NCBI GenBank assembly: GCA_963691815.1
Contig: OY829650.1
Coordinates: forward strand, 31,914,577 to 31,978,576
Length of the DNA: 64,000 nt
DNA from: Echiichthys vipera
Lineage: Eukaryota > Chordata > Actinopteri > Perciformes > Trachinidae
Direction of reading: 5' to 3'
The position numbers and the translations under genes are program-made. Below are positions 1 through 11,200 of the stretch, one piece after another (the stretch's first letter is position 1; each line of letters opens with the position of its first letter). The notes under the pieces were generated by a model. That model saw nothing but the letters and a program-made list of their open reading frames with translations, made no database searches and was not told where the DNA came from.

Positions 1-284
1 TAAAATGATGATTTACTAATATAACAGCTCAGTAAAATGATGATTTACTAATATAACAGTTAAAATGATGATTTACTAATATAAAAGCTCAGTGAAAAGA
101 TGATTTACTAATATAACAGTTAAAATGATGATTTACTAATATAACTGTTAAAATGATGATTTACTAATATAAAAGTTCAGTAAAATTATGATTTACTAAT
201 ATAAAAGTTCAGTAAAATAATGATTTACTAATATAACAGTTCAGTAAAATAACGATTTACTTATATAACAGTTCATTAAATGAT
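1..284. repeat. AT-rich ~30-bp satellite array, left part
   Basis: Tandem copies of a unit built on ATGATGATTTACTAATATAA followed by CAGTTCAGTAAA or CAGTTAAA. The array enters from outside the window and is interrupted at 284 by the Gmr1-like element. The last five bases (280-284, ATGAT) are duplicated at 5280-5284 as the insertion target site. Every frame of the unit is rich in TAA and TGA, so it is non-coding. I do not recognise it as a named satellite. Confidence 0.97.
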
Positions 285-385
285 TGTGGCAGTGGGGTGT
301 GGTTAAGGTGTCGACTGCTGGAGGAGAGGGAGGAGTGGCTCAGCCGGTGATCAGACAGCTGGGCAGAATCAGGTAATCAGTCAGC

Positions 386-393
386 TACATAAG
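386..393 (+). promoter_or_regulatory. Possible TATA-like box in the 5' LTR
   Basis: TACATAAG is the only TATA-like string I saw in the first half of the LTR. It lies about 170 bp before AATAAA, which would leave a plausible R region. The transcription start is inferred, not seen. Confidence 0.3.
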
Positions 394-560
394 CATGTTT
401 GTAACCTGGTTCTGCCTCTTGCAGTAGGCTGGGTCCTGTGAGAGGACCCGAGCGGCGACGACGCAGAAAGAGGCAGCGGACACCTGACCACGGCCGTCAG
501 AGAGACGGCTGCTCGTTTGTGTAGTTTGTTTTATGTTGAGGAACGTTGGGGAAAGCCCGG

Positions 561-566
561 AATAAA
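561..566 (+). promoter_or_regulatory. Polyadenylation signal AATAAA in the 5' LTR
   Basis: A canonical AATAAA sits 67 bp before the LTR end. The equivalent in the 3' LTR is at 5207-5212, where it would end the genomic transcript. Confidence 0.7.
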
Positions 567-635
567 CGGTTAACCACCGACAACGCTGTCTCTCCCTCAT
601 TTCCCGTCTGTCCTGTGAGCAGTGAGGCTCACATC

Positions 636-653
636 TGGCACCTGAACTGGGAC
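636..653 (+). other. Primer-binding site of the Gmr1-like element
   Basis: TGGCACCTGAACTGGGAC begins two bases after the LTR end. It starts with TGG, the complement of a tRNA CCA end, and it lies directly against the ATG at 654. From memory it is closest to primer sites that use tRNA-Lys. The exact tRNA was not verified. Confidence 0.75.
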
Positions 654-3600
654 ATGACGGAAGCCCAAAGTCCGCTGTCGCTGGCCCTCCAGCACCTCGC
701 CGCGATGCAGGAGAGCACCACCGCTCTCCAGCAGCAGCAGTCCCGTGCCCTGGCCGACATCGTGGCGGCCCAGAGGGAAGATCGTGCTCTCCTGCAGGAG
801 CTGCTGCAGCGCCCGGCCACCCAGCCCGACCCGGAGCCCAGTCGCGGCCGGCCTCCGCCTGTTGCCCTTCAACGGATGACAGCAGAGGATGATCCGGAGG
901 CGTTCCTGGACATCTTCGAGGGCACGGCGGAGGCGTGCGGGTGGCCGGAGGAGGAGAGGGCGGTCCGGCTTCTCCCCCTGCTTACCGGCGTGGCGCAGCT
1001 GGCCGCGCACAGCCTGCCGGCGGCCTCTCGCCACGACTTTACCCACCTGAAGAGAGCCATCCTGGACCGGCTGGGCAGTACGCCAGAGGGACACCGGCGG
1101 CGGTTCAGGGGGCTCTCTTTTGAGGAAGCCGGCCGCCCCTTCGCCTTCGCGCAGCGGCTCCTCGATGCAGCGAGGCGCTGGCTCCAGCCGGGGACCCACT
1201 CCGCCGAGGACGTCGTTGGACAGGTGGCGCTGGAGCAGTTTATCGCCGGCTTACCCTCGTCCACCGCCAACTGGGTCCAGTGCCACCGTCCCCCCACCAT
1301 CGAGGCAGCGATCGTCCTCGCGGAGGACCATCTCTCCCTTCCCCGGCGGAGCATGAGGGAGGAGGCCAGGCCAGCGGCGATCTCCGCGGGCCGTCCCACC
1401 CCGGCCCCGAGGAGGAGATTCCCGGCGGCCGCTGCACCGCACCCTGCCCCGCACACACACACACACCCGGAGCCCGGTCCGCTCTGGCCCACTAAAAACA
1501 CACTGCCTTCTGTTCCGCAGGGCCCAGCTTACGTGTCTGATCGACCGGCACCCCGGGGGGTTCCTCAGACGCCAGGGCAGGGGTGCTGGCGGTGTGGGCA
1601 GCCCGGCCATCTCCGGGCGGAGTGCCCCCTCATGGAGGTGGGGCAAGTGGTGCGGGTTGCGGGACCGCCAGCTCCCTCCCCCGGTTCGGAAGGGACGTAC
1701 CGTATACCGGTATGTATACAGGGGGGTACACACCAAGCTCTGCTAGACTCTGGTTGTGAACAGACCATGATCCACCAGCGCTTGGTTCGACCGGGGGCTT
1801 TGCTAGAGGCATCGTGGGTGAAGGTGAGGTGTGTGCATGGGGATATTCACGATTATCCGGTGGTGGCTCTAGAAATTCTTTTTAGAGGGAAAAAGCATAG
1901 AGTTAGGGCTGGAGTTAGCACTCGCCTCACGCACCCTCTAATCTTGGGCACGAATTGGCCGGGGTTTGCTAGCCTAGCGGGGGAAACTATGAGGGTGCGG
2001 TCACGTACGTCAGGGAAATGCGGGTGGTGTGCCGTGCTTAGTGGTGAGACGGGGGTGCCGCATCCCGACGCCGTCGGGGGGGGCGTGGGGCCGGCGGGGC
2101 CAGCACGGCTGGCTCCGGGGGCCCTGCAGATAGCCCCCATGGAAGATTTTCCACTTGAGCAGTCTCGGGATGAGACCCTCCGTCATGCCTTTAACCAAGT
2201 GATGAAAATTGATGGTTGCCAGGTCCACCCTAACACAGCACTCACTCACCCATATTTTATTGTCATTAGGGACAGGTTATACAGAGCGAGTCGTGACGCT
2301 CGAACAGGCGAAGAACTCACCCAGTTGTTGGTGCCCAAAAGCCGTCGGGAAACAATTTTCCAGGCGGCTCATCATAACCCCATGGCGGGCCACCTAGGCT
2401 ATGACAAAACACTGAACCGGATCATGGCCCGATTTTATTGGCCGGGCATTCGCGCAGATGTAAGTCGGTGGTGTGCATCATGCCGCGAATGTCAGTTAGT
2501 CAATCCGCCGGCCACCCCAAAAGCGCCGTTGCGCCCACTACCACTAATGGAGGTCCCATTTGATAGAATTGCCATGGACCTCATCGGGCCATTAGACCGG
2601 AGTGCACGGGGATATCGCTTTGTGTTAGTCCTAGTGGACTATGCAACCCGATATCCCGAGGCGGTGCCTCTGCGCAATATCTCTGCAAAGAGTGTTGCAC
2701 AGGCACTGTTTCAAGTTATCTCCCGAGTTGGGATCCCGAAAGAGATCCTGACTGATCAGGGCACATCCTTTATGTCACGTACACTACGCGAACTATACGA
2801 ATTACTGGGCATCCGTTCAATCCGGACTAGTGTGTACCATCCCCAGACCGACGGCCTGGTGGAGCGGTTTAACAAAACGCTAAAGAACATGATTCGTAAG
2901 TTCGTGCACGAGGATAGCCGTAATTGGGATAAATGGTTGGACCCTCTGTTGTTTGCAGTGCGGGAGGTTCCCCAGGCCTCCACGGGATTTTCTCCCTTCG
3001 AACTCCTGTTCGGCCGAAAACCACGGGGTGTCTTGGACCTGGTCAAGGAAAACTGGGAGGCGGGTCCAAGCACCAGCAAGAACGAGGTGCAGCACGTCCT
3101 GGACCTGCGAGCAAAACTCCACTCACTGGGTCAGTTATCACGGAAGAATTTGCTCCAGGCCCAGGAACGTCAGCAGCGTCTGTACAACAGAGGGGCAAAA
3201 CTTAGACAGTTTTCACCGGGAGATAAAGTGCTTGTATTGCTACCATCATCTAGCTCCAAATTGCTCGCCAAGTGGCAAGGGCCCTTTGTGGTCACACGGC
3301 GAGTGGGGGATGTTGACTATGAGGTTGTGCGTTCAGACAGGGGCGGAGCAACACAGGTTTACCACCTCAACCTCCTTAAAGCCTGGAGGGAGGTGACTGC
3401 TGTTTCTCTGGCTACTACGGTGATCGAGAGAGATGAGTTGGGGCCGGAGGTGGCAAAATCAAACTGTTCAGCACCGGTCCCCTTTGATGACCATCTCTCA
3501 CCGAGCCAGAGAGCAGATGTGGCCTCGTTGCAGCAGCGTTTTGCTGATGTGTTCTCGCCCCTGCCAGGACGCACAGGCCTCATACACCACCACATAGAAA

Positions 3601-4913
3601 CACCCCCAGGGGTGACCGTGCGTTCACGACCCTATCGGCTGCCAGAACACAAGAGGAAAATTGTTCTGGCGGAGCTTCAGGCCATGTTGGAGATGGGGGT
3701 AATAGAAGAGTCCAACAGTGACTGGTGTTGCCCCATTGTGCTGGTTCGCAAGTCTGATGGGTCAATACGGTTCTGTGTGGACTATCGCAGGGTCAATGAG
3801 GTGTCCAAATTCGATGCCTATCCAATGCCCCGGGTCGACGAACTCCTGGATCGGCTGGGCACGGCTCGCTTTTTCACGACACTGGATTTGACCAAGGGCT
3901 ACTGGCAGATTCCCCTGTCGCTGGAGTCCAGGGAAAAGACGGCCTTCTCCACTCCGTACGGTTTGTACCAGTTTGTCACACTTCCGTTCGGGCTGTTCGG
4001 GGCCCCAGCTACTTTCCAGCGCCTCATGGACCGGGTACTGCGGCCTCACTCTGCATATGCTGCGGCCTACTTGGATGATGTAATCATTCATAGTGAGTCC
4101 TGGGAGCAGCATATGCAGCAGGTGGGGGCGGTGCTCGAGTCTCTGAGGAAGGCGGGGCTCACGGCCAACCCGAAGAAGTGTGCGGTTGGACGGAGGGAGG
4201 TACGGTATTTGGGGTACCACTTGGGGGGCGGGCAGGTGCGGCCACAGGTGCAAAAGACCGCAGCAGTTGCGGCCTGCCCAACACCCAAGACAAAAAAAGA
4301 GGTCAGGAGGTTTCTGGGGCTGGCCGGTTACTATAGGAGGTTCATTCCGGCCTTTTCAGAGCTGACCAGCCCCCTCACCGACCTGACCCGAAAGGGTGCC
4401 TCAGATCCGGTCCAGTGGACGGAGCCGTGTCAGCTGGCGTTTGAGAGGGTGAAGCGAGCCCTCTGTGGGAAGCCACTCTTATACACTCCTAACTTTTCTC
4501 TCCCTTTCATCCTGCAGACCGATGCCTCGAACAGTGGGCTGGGGGCCGTTTTGTCCCAGGAGGTGGAGGGGATCGACCGCCCCGTACTGTACATTAGCCG
4601 AAAGCTGGCTCAGCGGGAGGTGAACTACAGTACGGTGGAAAAGGAGTGCCTCGCCATACGGTGGGCGGTCGGGGCCCTCCGCTACTACCTCCTGGGGCGC
4701 TCATTCACCCTCTGGTCGGACCATGCCCCGCTCCAATGGCTCCACCGCATGAAAGATGCCAACGCGCGGATCACTCGCTGGTATCTGGCATTACAGCCTT
4801 TCCGGTTCAAGGTGATCCATAGGCCGGGTAACCGCATGGTCGTGGCTGACTTTCTCTCCCGCTCCGCGGAGGGGGGGGGGAGTGGGCTTGCGGCCGGTGG
4901 GATCCCGGCCTAA
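654..4913 (+). CDS. Gag-Pol polyprotein, Gmr1-like order (Gag-PR-IN-RT-RH)
   Basis: A single open frame of 1419 residues encodes all retrotransposon functions. Counting from the ATG at 654: Gag with a CX2CX4HX4C zinc knuckle at 311-324; an aspartic protease with LLDSG (Asp 365); an integrase zinc-binding domain (His 574, His 580, Cys 610, Cys 613) and catalytic core (Asp 642, Asp 701, Glu 737, DD35E spacing); a GPY/F-like region near 855-890; reverse transcriptase with YLDD at 1139-1142; and RNase H with its first Asp at 1290. The frame stays open upstream to an ATG at 546 inside the LTR. I chose 654 because it follows the primer-binding site and begins a normal Gag N-terminus. Gag and Pol share one frame, with no visible frameshift or stop between them. 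Placing IN before RT is the reverse of most Ty3/gypsy elements. All catalytic residues looked for are present. The enzymes act in a cytoplasmic particle and then in the nucleus. Confidence 0.95.
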   Translation: MTEAQSPLSLALQHLAAMQESTTALQQQQSRALADIVAAQREDRALLQELLQRPATQPDPEPSRGRPPPVALQRMTAEDDPEAFLDIFEGTAEACGWPEEERAVRLLPLLTGVAQLAAHSLPAASRHDFTHLKRAILDRLGSTPEGHRRRFRGLSFEEAGRPFAFAQRLLDAARRWLQPGTHSAEDVVGQVALEQFIAGLPSSTANWVQCHRPPTIEAAIVLAEDHLSLPRRSMREEARPAAISAGRPTPAPRRRFPAAAAPHPAPHTHTHPEPGPLWPTKNTLPSVPQGPAYVSDRPAPRGVPQTPGQGCWRCGQPGHLRAECPLMEVGQVVRVAGPPAPSPGSEGTYRIPVCIQGGTHQALLDSGCEQTMIHQRLVRPGALLEASWVKVRCVHGDIHDYPVVALEILFRGKKHRVRAGVSTRLTHPLILGTNWPGFASLAGETMRVRSRTSGKCGWCAVLSGETGVPHPDAVGGGVGPAGPARLAPGALQIAPMEDFPLEQSRDETLRHAFNQVMKIDGCQVHPNTALTHPYFIVIRDRLYRASRDARTGEELTQLLVPKSRRETIFQAAHHNPMAGHLGYDKTLNRIMARFYWPGIRADVSRWCASCRECQLVNPPATPKAPLRPLPLMEVPFDRIAMDLIGPLDRSARGYRFVLVLVDYATRYPEAVPLRNISAKSVAQALFQVISRVGIPKEILTDQGTSFMSRTLRELYELLGIRSIRTSVYHPQTDGLVERFNKTLKNMIRKFVHEDSRNWDKWLDPLLFAVREVPQASTGFSPFELLFGRKPRGVLDLVKENWEAGPSTSKNEVQHVLDLRAKLHSLGQLSRKNLLQAQERQQRLYNRGAKLRQFSPGDKVLVLLPSSSSKLLAKWQGPFVVTRRVGDVDYEVVRSDRGGATQVYHLNLLKAWREVTAVSLATTVIERDELGPEVAKSNCSAPVPFDDHLSPSQRADVASLQQRFADVFSPLPGRTGLIHHHIETPPGVTVRSRPYRLPEHKRKIVLAELQAMLEMGVIEESNSDWCCPIVLVRKSDGSIRFCVDYRRVNEVSKFDAYPMPRVDELLDRLGTARFFTTLDLTKGYWQIPLSLESREKTAFSTPYGLYQFVTLPFGLFGAPATFQRLMDRVLRPHSAYAAAYLDDVIIHSESWEQHMQQVGAVLESLRKAGLTANPKKCAVGRREVRYLGYHLGGGQVRPQVQKTAAVAACPTPKTKKEVRRFLGLAGYYRRFIPAFSELTSPLTDLTRKGASDPVQWTEPCQLAFERVKRALCGKPLLYTPNFSLPFILQTDASNSGLGAVLSQEVEGIDRPVLYISRKLAQREVNYSTVEKECLAIRWAVGALRYYLLGRSFTLWSDHAPLQWLHRMKDANARITRWYLALQPFRFKVIHRPGNRMVVADFLSRSAEGGGSGLAAGGIPA

Positions 4914-4930
4914 GTCGGGCGGTGGGGGTA
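4914..4930 (+). other. G-rich polypurine tract candidate before the 3' LTR
   Basis: The bases between the Gag-Pol stop and the 3' LTR end in GGGCGGTGGGGGTA, in the normal place for the second-strand primer. It is imperfect because a C and Ts interrupt it. A purer G run lies at about 4868-4881, inside the frame. Confidence 0.5.
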
Positions 4931-5279
4931 TGTGGCAGTGGGGTGTGGTTAAGGTGTCGACTGCTGGAGGAGAGGGAGGAGTGGCTCAGCCGGTGATCAG
5001 ACAGCTGGGCAGAATCAGGTAATCAGTCAGCTACATAAGCATGTTTGTAACCTGGTTCTGCCTCTTGCAGTAGGCTGGGTCCTGTGAGAGGACCCGAGCG
5101 GCGACGACGCAGAAAGAGGCAGCGGACACCTGACCACGGCCGTCAGAGAGACGGCTGCTCGTTTGTGTAGTTTGTTTTATGTTGAGGAACGTTGGGGAAA
5201 GCCCGGAATAAACGGTTAACCACCGACAACGCTGTCTCTCCCTCATTTCCCGTCTGTCCTGTGAGCAGTGAGGCTCACA
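4931..5279 (+). repeat. 3' LTR of the Gmr1-like element
   Basis: 349 bp, TGTGGCAG to GGCTCACA, with AATAAA at 5207-5212. It is followed directly by the target duplication ATGAT (5280-5284) and the resumed satellite. Confidence 0.96.
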
Positions 5280-5289
5280 ATGATGATTC

Positions 5290-8200
5290 ACTAATATAAC
5301 AGTTCAGAAAAATGATGATTTACTAATATTACAGTTCAGTAAATGATGATTTACTAATATAACAGTTCAGTAAAATGATGATTTACTAATATTACAGTTC
5401 AGTAAATGATGATTTACTAATATAACAGTTAAAATGATGATTTACTAATATAAAAGCTCAGTGAAAAGATGATTTACTAATATAACAGTTAAAATGATGA
5501 TTTACTAATATAACTGTTAAAATGATGATTTACTAATATAAAAGTTCAGTAAAATTATGATTTACTAATATAAAAGTTCAGTAAAATAATGATTTACTAA
5601 TATAACAGTTCAGTAAAATAACGATTTACTTATATAACAGTTCATTAAATGATGATTCACTAATATAACAGTTCAGAAAAATGATGATTTACTAATATTA
5701 CAGTTCAGTAAATGATGATTTACTAATATAACAGTTCAGTAAAATGATGATTTACTAATATTACAGTTCAGTAAATGATGATTTACTAATATAACAGTTA
5801 AAATGACGTTTTACTGATTCAACAGTTAAAATAATGATGGACTAATATAACAGTTAAAATGATGATTTACTAATATAACAGTTCAGTAAATGATGATTTA
5901 CTAATATAACAGTTCAGTAAAATGATGATTTACTAATATAACAGTTCAGTAAATGATGATTAACTAATATAAAAGTTAAAATGATGATATACTAATATAA
6001 CAGTTCAGTAAAATGATGATTTACTAATATAACAGTTAAAATGATGATTTACTAATATAACAGCTCAGTAAAATGATGATTTACTAATATAACAGTTAAA
6101 ATTATGATTTACTAATATAACAGCTCAGTAAAATGATGATTTACTAATATAACAGCTCAGTAAAATGATGATTTACTAATATAACAGTTAAAATGATTTA
6201 CTAATATAACAGTTAAAATGATGATTTACTAATATTACAGTTCAGTAAATTATGATTTACTAATATAACAGTTAAAATGATGATTTACTAATATAACAGT
6301 TCAGTAAAATGGTGATTTACTAATATAACAGTTAAAATGATGATTTACTAATATAACGGTTCAGTAAAATGATGATTTACTAATATAACAGTTCAGTAAA
6401 TGAAGATTTACTAATATAACGGTTCGGTAAAATGAGAATTTACTAATATAACAGTTCAGTAAATGATGATTTACTAATATAACAGTTCAGTAAAATGATG
6501 ATTTACTAATATAACAGTTCAGTAAAATGATGATTTACTAATATTACAGTTCAATAAATGATGATTTACTAATATAACAGTTAAAATGATGATTTACTAA
6601 TATAACAGTTAAAATGACGATTTGCTGATTTAACAGTTAAAATAATGATATACTAATATAGGAGTTAAAATGATGATTTACTAATATAACAGTTCAGTAA
6701 ATGATGATTTACTAATATAACAGTTCAGTAAAATGATGATTTACTAATATAACAGTTCATTAAAATGATGATTTACTAAAATAACAGTTCAGTAAAATGA
6801 TGATTTACTAAAATAACGGTTCAGTAAATGATGATTAACTAATATAACAGTTAAAATGATGATTTACTAATATAACAGTTCAGTAAAATGATGATTTACT
6901 AATATAACAGTTAAAATGATGATTTACTAATATAACAGTTCAATAAAATGTTGATTTACTAATATAACAGTTCAGTAAATGATGATTAACTAATATAAAA
7001 GTTAAAATGATGATTTACTAATATAACAGTTCAGTAAAATTATGATTTACTAATATAACAGTTCAGTAAAATAACGATTTACTTTTATAACAGTTCATTA
7101 AATGATGATTTACTAATATAACAGTTCAGTAAATGATGATTTACTAATATAACAGTTCAGTAAAATGATGATTTACTAATATTACAGTTCAGTAAATGAT
7201 GATTTACTAATATTACAGTTCAGTAAATTATGATTTACTAATATAACAGTTAAAATGATGATTTACTAATATAACAGTTCAGTAAAATGGTGATTTACTA
7301 ATATAACAGTTAAAATGATGATTTACTAATATAACGGTTCAGTAAAATGATGATTTACTAATATAACAGTTCAGTAAATGAAGATTTACTAATATAACGG
7401 TTCGGTAAAATGAGAATTTACTAATATAACAGTTCAGTAAATGATGATTTACTAATATAACAGTTCAGTAAAATGATGATTTACTAATATAACAGTTCAG
7501 TAAAATGATGATTTACTAATATTACAGTTCAATAAATGATGATTTACTAATATAACAGTTAAAATGATGATTTACTAATATAACAGTTAAAATGACGATT
7601 TGCTGATTTAACAGTTAAAATAATGATATACTAATATAGGAGTTAAAATGATGATTTACTAATATAACAGTTCAGTAAATGATGATTTACTAATATAACA
7701 GTTCAGTAAAATGATGATTTACTAATATAACAGTTCATTAAAATGATGATTTACTAAAATAACAGTTCAGTAAAATGATGATTTACTAAAATAACGGTTC
7801 AGTAAATGATGATTAACTAATATAACAGTTAAAATGATGATTTACTAATATAACAGTTCAGTAAAATGATGATTTACTAATATAACAGTTAAAATGATGA
7901 TTTACTAATATAACAGTTCAATAAAATGATGATTTACTAATATAACAGTTCAGTAAATGATGATTAACTAATATAAAAGTTAAAATGATGATTTACTAAT
8001 ATAACAGTTCAGTAAAATTATGATTTACTAATATAACAGTTCAGTAAAATAACGATTTACTTTTATAACAGTTCATTAAATGATGATTTACTAATATAAC
8101 AGTTCAGTAAATGATGATTTACTAATATAACAGTTCAGTAAAATGATGATTTACTAATATTACAGTTCAGTAAATGATGATTTACTAATATTACAGTTCA

Positions 8201-11200
8201 GTAAATGATGATTTTCTAATATAACAGTTAAAATGATGATTTACTAATATAACAGTTAAAATGACGATTCACTAATATAACAGTTCAGTAAATGATGATT
8301 TACTAATATAACAGTTCAGTAAAATAATGATTTACTAATATAACAGTTCATTAAAATGATGATTTACTAATATAACGGTTCAGTAAAATGATGATTTACT
8401 AATATAACAGTTAAAATGATGATTTACTAATATAACAGCTCAGTAAAATGATGATTTACTAATATAACAGTTAAAATGATGATTTACTAATATAAAAGCT
8501 CAGTGAAAAGATGATTTACTAATATAACAGTTAAAATGATGATTTACTAATATAACTGTTAAAATGATGATTTACTAATATAAAAGTTCAGTAAAATTAT
8601 GATTTACTAATATAACAGTTCAGTAAAATAACGATTTACTTATATAACAGTTCATTAAATGATGATTCACTAATATAACAGTTCAGAAAAATGATGATTT
8701 ACTAATATTACAGTTCAGTAAATGATGATTTACTAATATAACAGTTCAGTAAAATGATGATTTACTAATATTACAGTTCAGTAAATGATGATTTACTAAT
8801 ATAACAGTTAAAATGACGTTTTACTGATTCAACAGTTAAAATAATGATGGACTAATATAACAGTTAAAATGATGATTTACTAATATAACAGTTCAGTAAA
8901 TGATGATTTACTAATATAACAGTTCAGTAAAATGATGATTTACTAATATAACAGTTCAGTAAATGATGATTAACTAATATAAAAGTTAAAATGATGATAT
9001 ACTAATATAACAGTTCAGTAAAATGATGATTTACTAATATAACAGTTAAAATGATGATTTACTAATATAACAGCTCAGTAAAATGATGATTTACTAATAT
9101 AACAGTTAAAATTATGATTTACTAATATAACAGCTCAGTAAAATGATGATTTACTAATATAACAGCTCAGTAAAATGATGATTTACTAATATAACAGTTA
9201 AAATGATTTACTAATATAACAGTTAAAATGATGATTTACTAATATTACAGTTCAGTAAATTATGATTTACTAATATAACAGTTAAAATGATGATTTACTA
9301 ATATAACAGTTCAGTAAAATGGTGATTTACTAATATAACAGTTAAAATGATGATTTACTAATATAACGGTTCAGTAAAATGATGATTTACTAATATAACA
9401 GTTCAGTAAATGAAGATTTACTAATATAACGGTTCGGTAAAATGAGAATTTACTAATATAACAGTTCAGTAAATGATGATTTACTAATATAACAGTTCAG
9501 TAAAATGATGATTTACTAATATAACAGTTCAGTAAAATGATGATTTACTAATATTACAGTTCAATAAATGATGATTTACTAATATAACAGTTAAAATGAT
9601 GATTTACTAATATAACAGTTAAAATGACGATTTGCTGATTTAACAGTTAAAATAATGATATACTAATATAGGAGTTAAAATGATGATTTACTAATATAAC
9701 AGTTCAGTAAATGATGATTTACTAATATAACCGTTCAGTAAAATGATGATTTACTAATATAACAGTTCATTAAAATGATGATTTACTAAAATAACAGTTC
9801 AGTAAAATGATGATTTACTAAAATAACGGTTCAGTAAATGATGATTAACTAATATAACAGTTAAAATGATGATTTACTAATATAACAGTTCAGTAAAATG
9901 ATGATTTACTAATATAACAGTTAAAATGATGATTTACTAATATAACAGTTCAATAAAATGATGATTTACTAATATAACAGTTCAGTAAATGATGATTAAC
10001 TAATATAAAAGTTAAAATGATGATTTACTAATATAACAGTTCAGTAAAATTATGATTTACTAATATAACAGTTCAGTAAAATAACGATTTACTTTTATAA
10101 CAGTTCATTAAATGATGATTTACTAATATAACAGTTCAGTAAATGATGATTTACTAATATAACAGTTCAGTAAAATGATGATTTACTAATATTACAGTTC
10201 AGTAAATTATGATTTACTAATATAACAGTTAAAATGATGATTTACTAATATAACAGTTCAGTAAAATGGTGATTTACTAATATAACAGTTAAAATGATGA
10301 TTTACTAATATAACGGTTCAGTAAAATGAAGATTTACTAATATAACGGTTCGGTAAAATGAGAATTTACTAATATAACAGTTCAGTAAATGATGATTTAC
10401 TAATATAACAGTTCAGTAAAATGATGATTTACTAATATAACAGTTCAGTAAAATGATGATTTACTAATATTACAGTTCAATAAATGATGATTTACTAATA
10501 TAACAGTTAAAATGATGATTTACTAATATAACAGTTAAAATGACGATTTGCTGATTTAACAGTTAAAATAATGATATACTAATATAGGAGTTAAAATGAT
10601 GATTTACTAATATAACAGTTCAGTAAATGATGATTTACTAATATAACAGTTCAGTAAAATGATGATTTACTAATATAACAGTTCATTAAAATGATGATTT
10701 ACTAAAATAACAGTTCAGTAAAATGATGATTTACTAAAATAACGGTTCAGTAAATGATGATTAACTAATATAACAGTTAAAATGATGATTTACTAATATA
10801 ACAGTTCAATAAAATGATGATTTACTAATATAACAGTTCAGTAAATGATGATTAACTAATATAAAAGTTAAAATGATGATTTACTAATATAACAGTTCAG
10901 TAAAATTATGATTTACTAATATAACAGTTCAGTAAAATAACGATTTACTTTTATAACAGTTCATTAAATGATGATTTACTAATATAACAGTTCAGTAAAT
11001 GATGATTTACTAATATAACAGTTCAGTAAAATGATGATTTACTAATATTACAGTTCAGTAAATGATGATTTACTAATATTACAGTTCAGTAAATGATGAT
11101 TTACTAATATAACAGTTAAAATGATGATTTACTAATATAACAGTTAAAATGACGATTTACTGATTTAACAGTTAAAATAATGATATACTAATATAACAGT

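Larger units (their letters stand above)
285..633 (+). repeat. 5' LTR of the Gmr1-like element
   Basis: 349 bp, starting TGTGGCAG and ending GGCTCACA. It holds the promoter and the polyadenylation signal. It matches 4931-5279 along its whole length by eye. Confidence 0.96.
285..5279 (+). mobile_element. Complete Gmr1-like Ty3/gypsy LTR retrotransposon
   Basis: A 4995-bp element bounded by two 349-bp LTRs, flanked by a perfect 5-bp target duplication ATGAT (280-284 and 5280-5284). It contains a primer-binding site, one long Gag-Pol frame, and a G-rich stretch before the 3' LTR. Removing it restores a normal satellite unit, and the same unit occurs uninterrupted near 5641-5670 and 15060-15090, so the empty site is visible in the window. 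In pol, integrase precedes reverse transcriptase and RNase H. This is the Ty1/copia-like order known for the Gmr1 group of deuterostome Ty3/gypsy elements. Reading the two LTRs side by side I found no difference, which means a recent insertion. It looks structurally able to move. Confidence 0.95.

Noticed and set aside
1..284. TACTAAT in the satellite unit as a meaningful splice branch signal, or ATATAA as a promoter
   Set aside because: These short AT-rich words recur by chance in every unit and no transcript or exon accompanies them.
597..1501. Long antisense frames opposite Gag (200, 210 and 161 codons)
   Set aside because: They are shadows of a GC-rich coding sequence. They have no recognisable domains and no conserved start.
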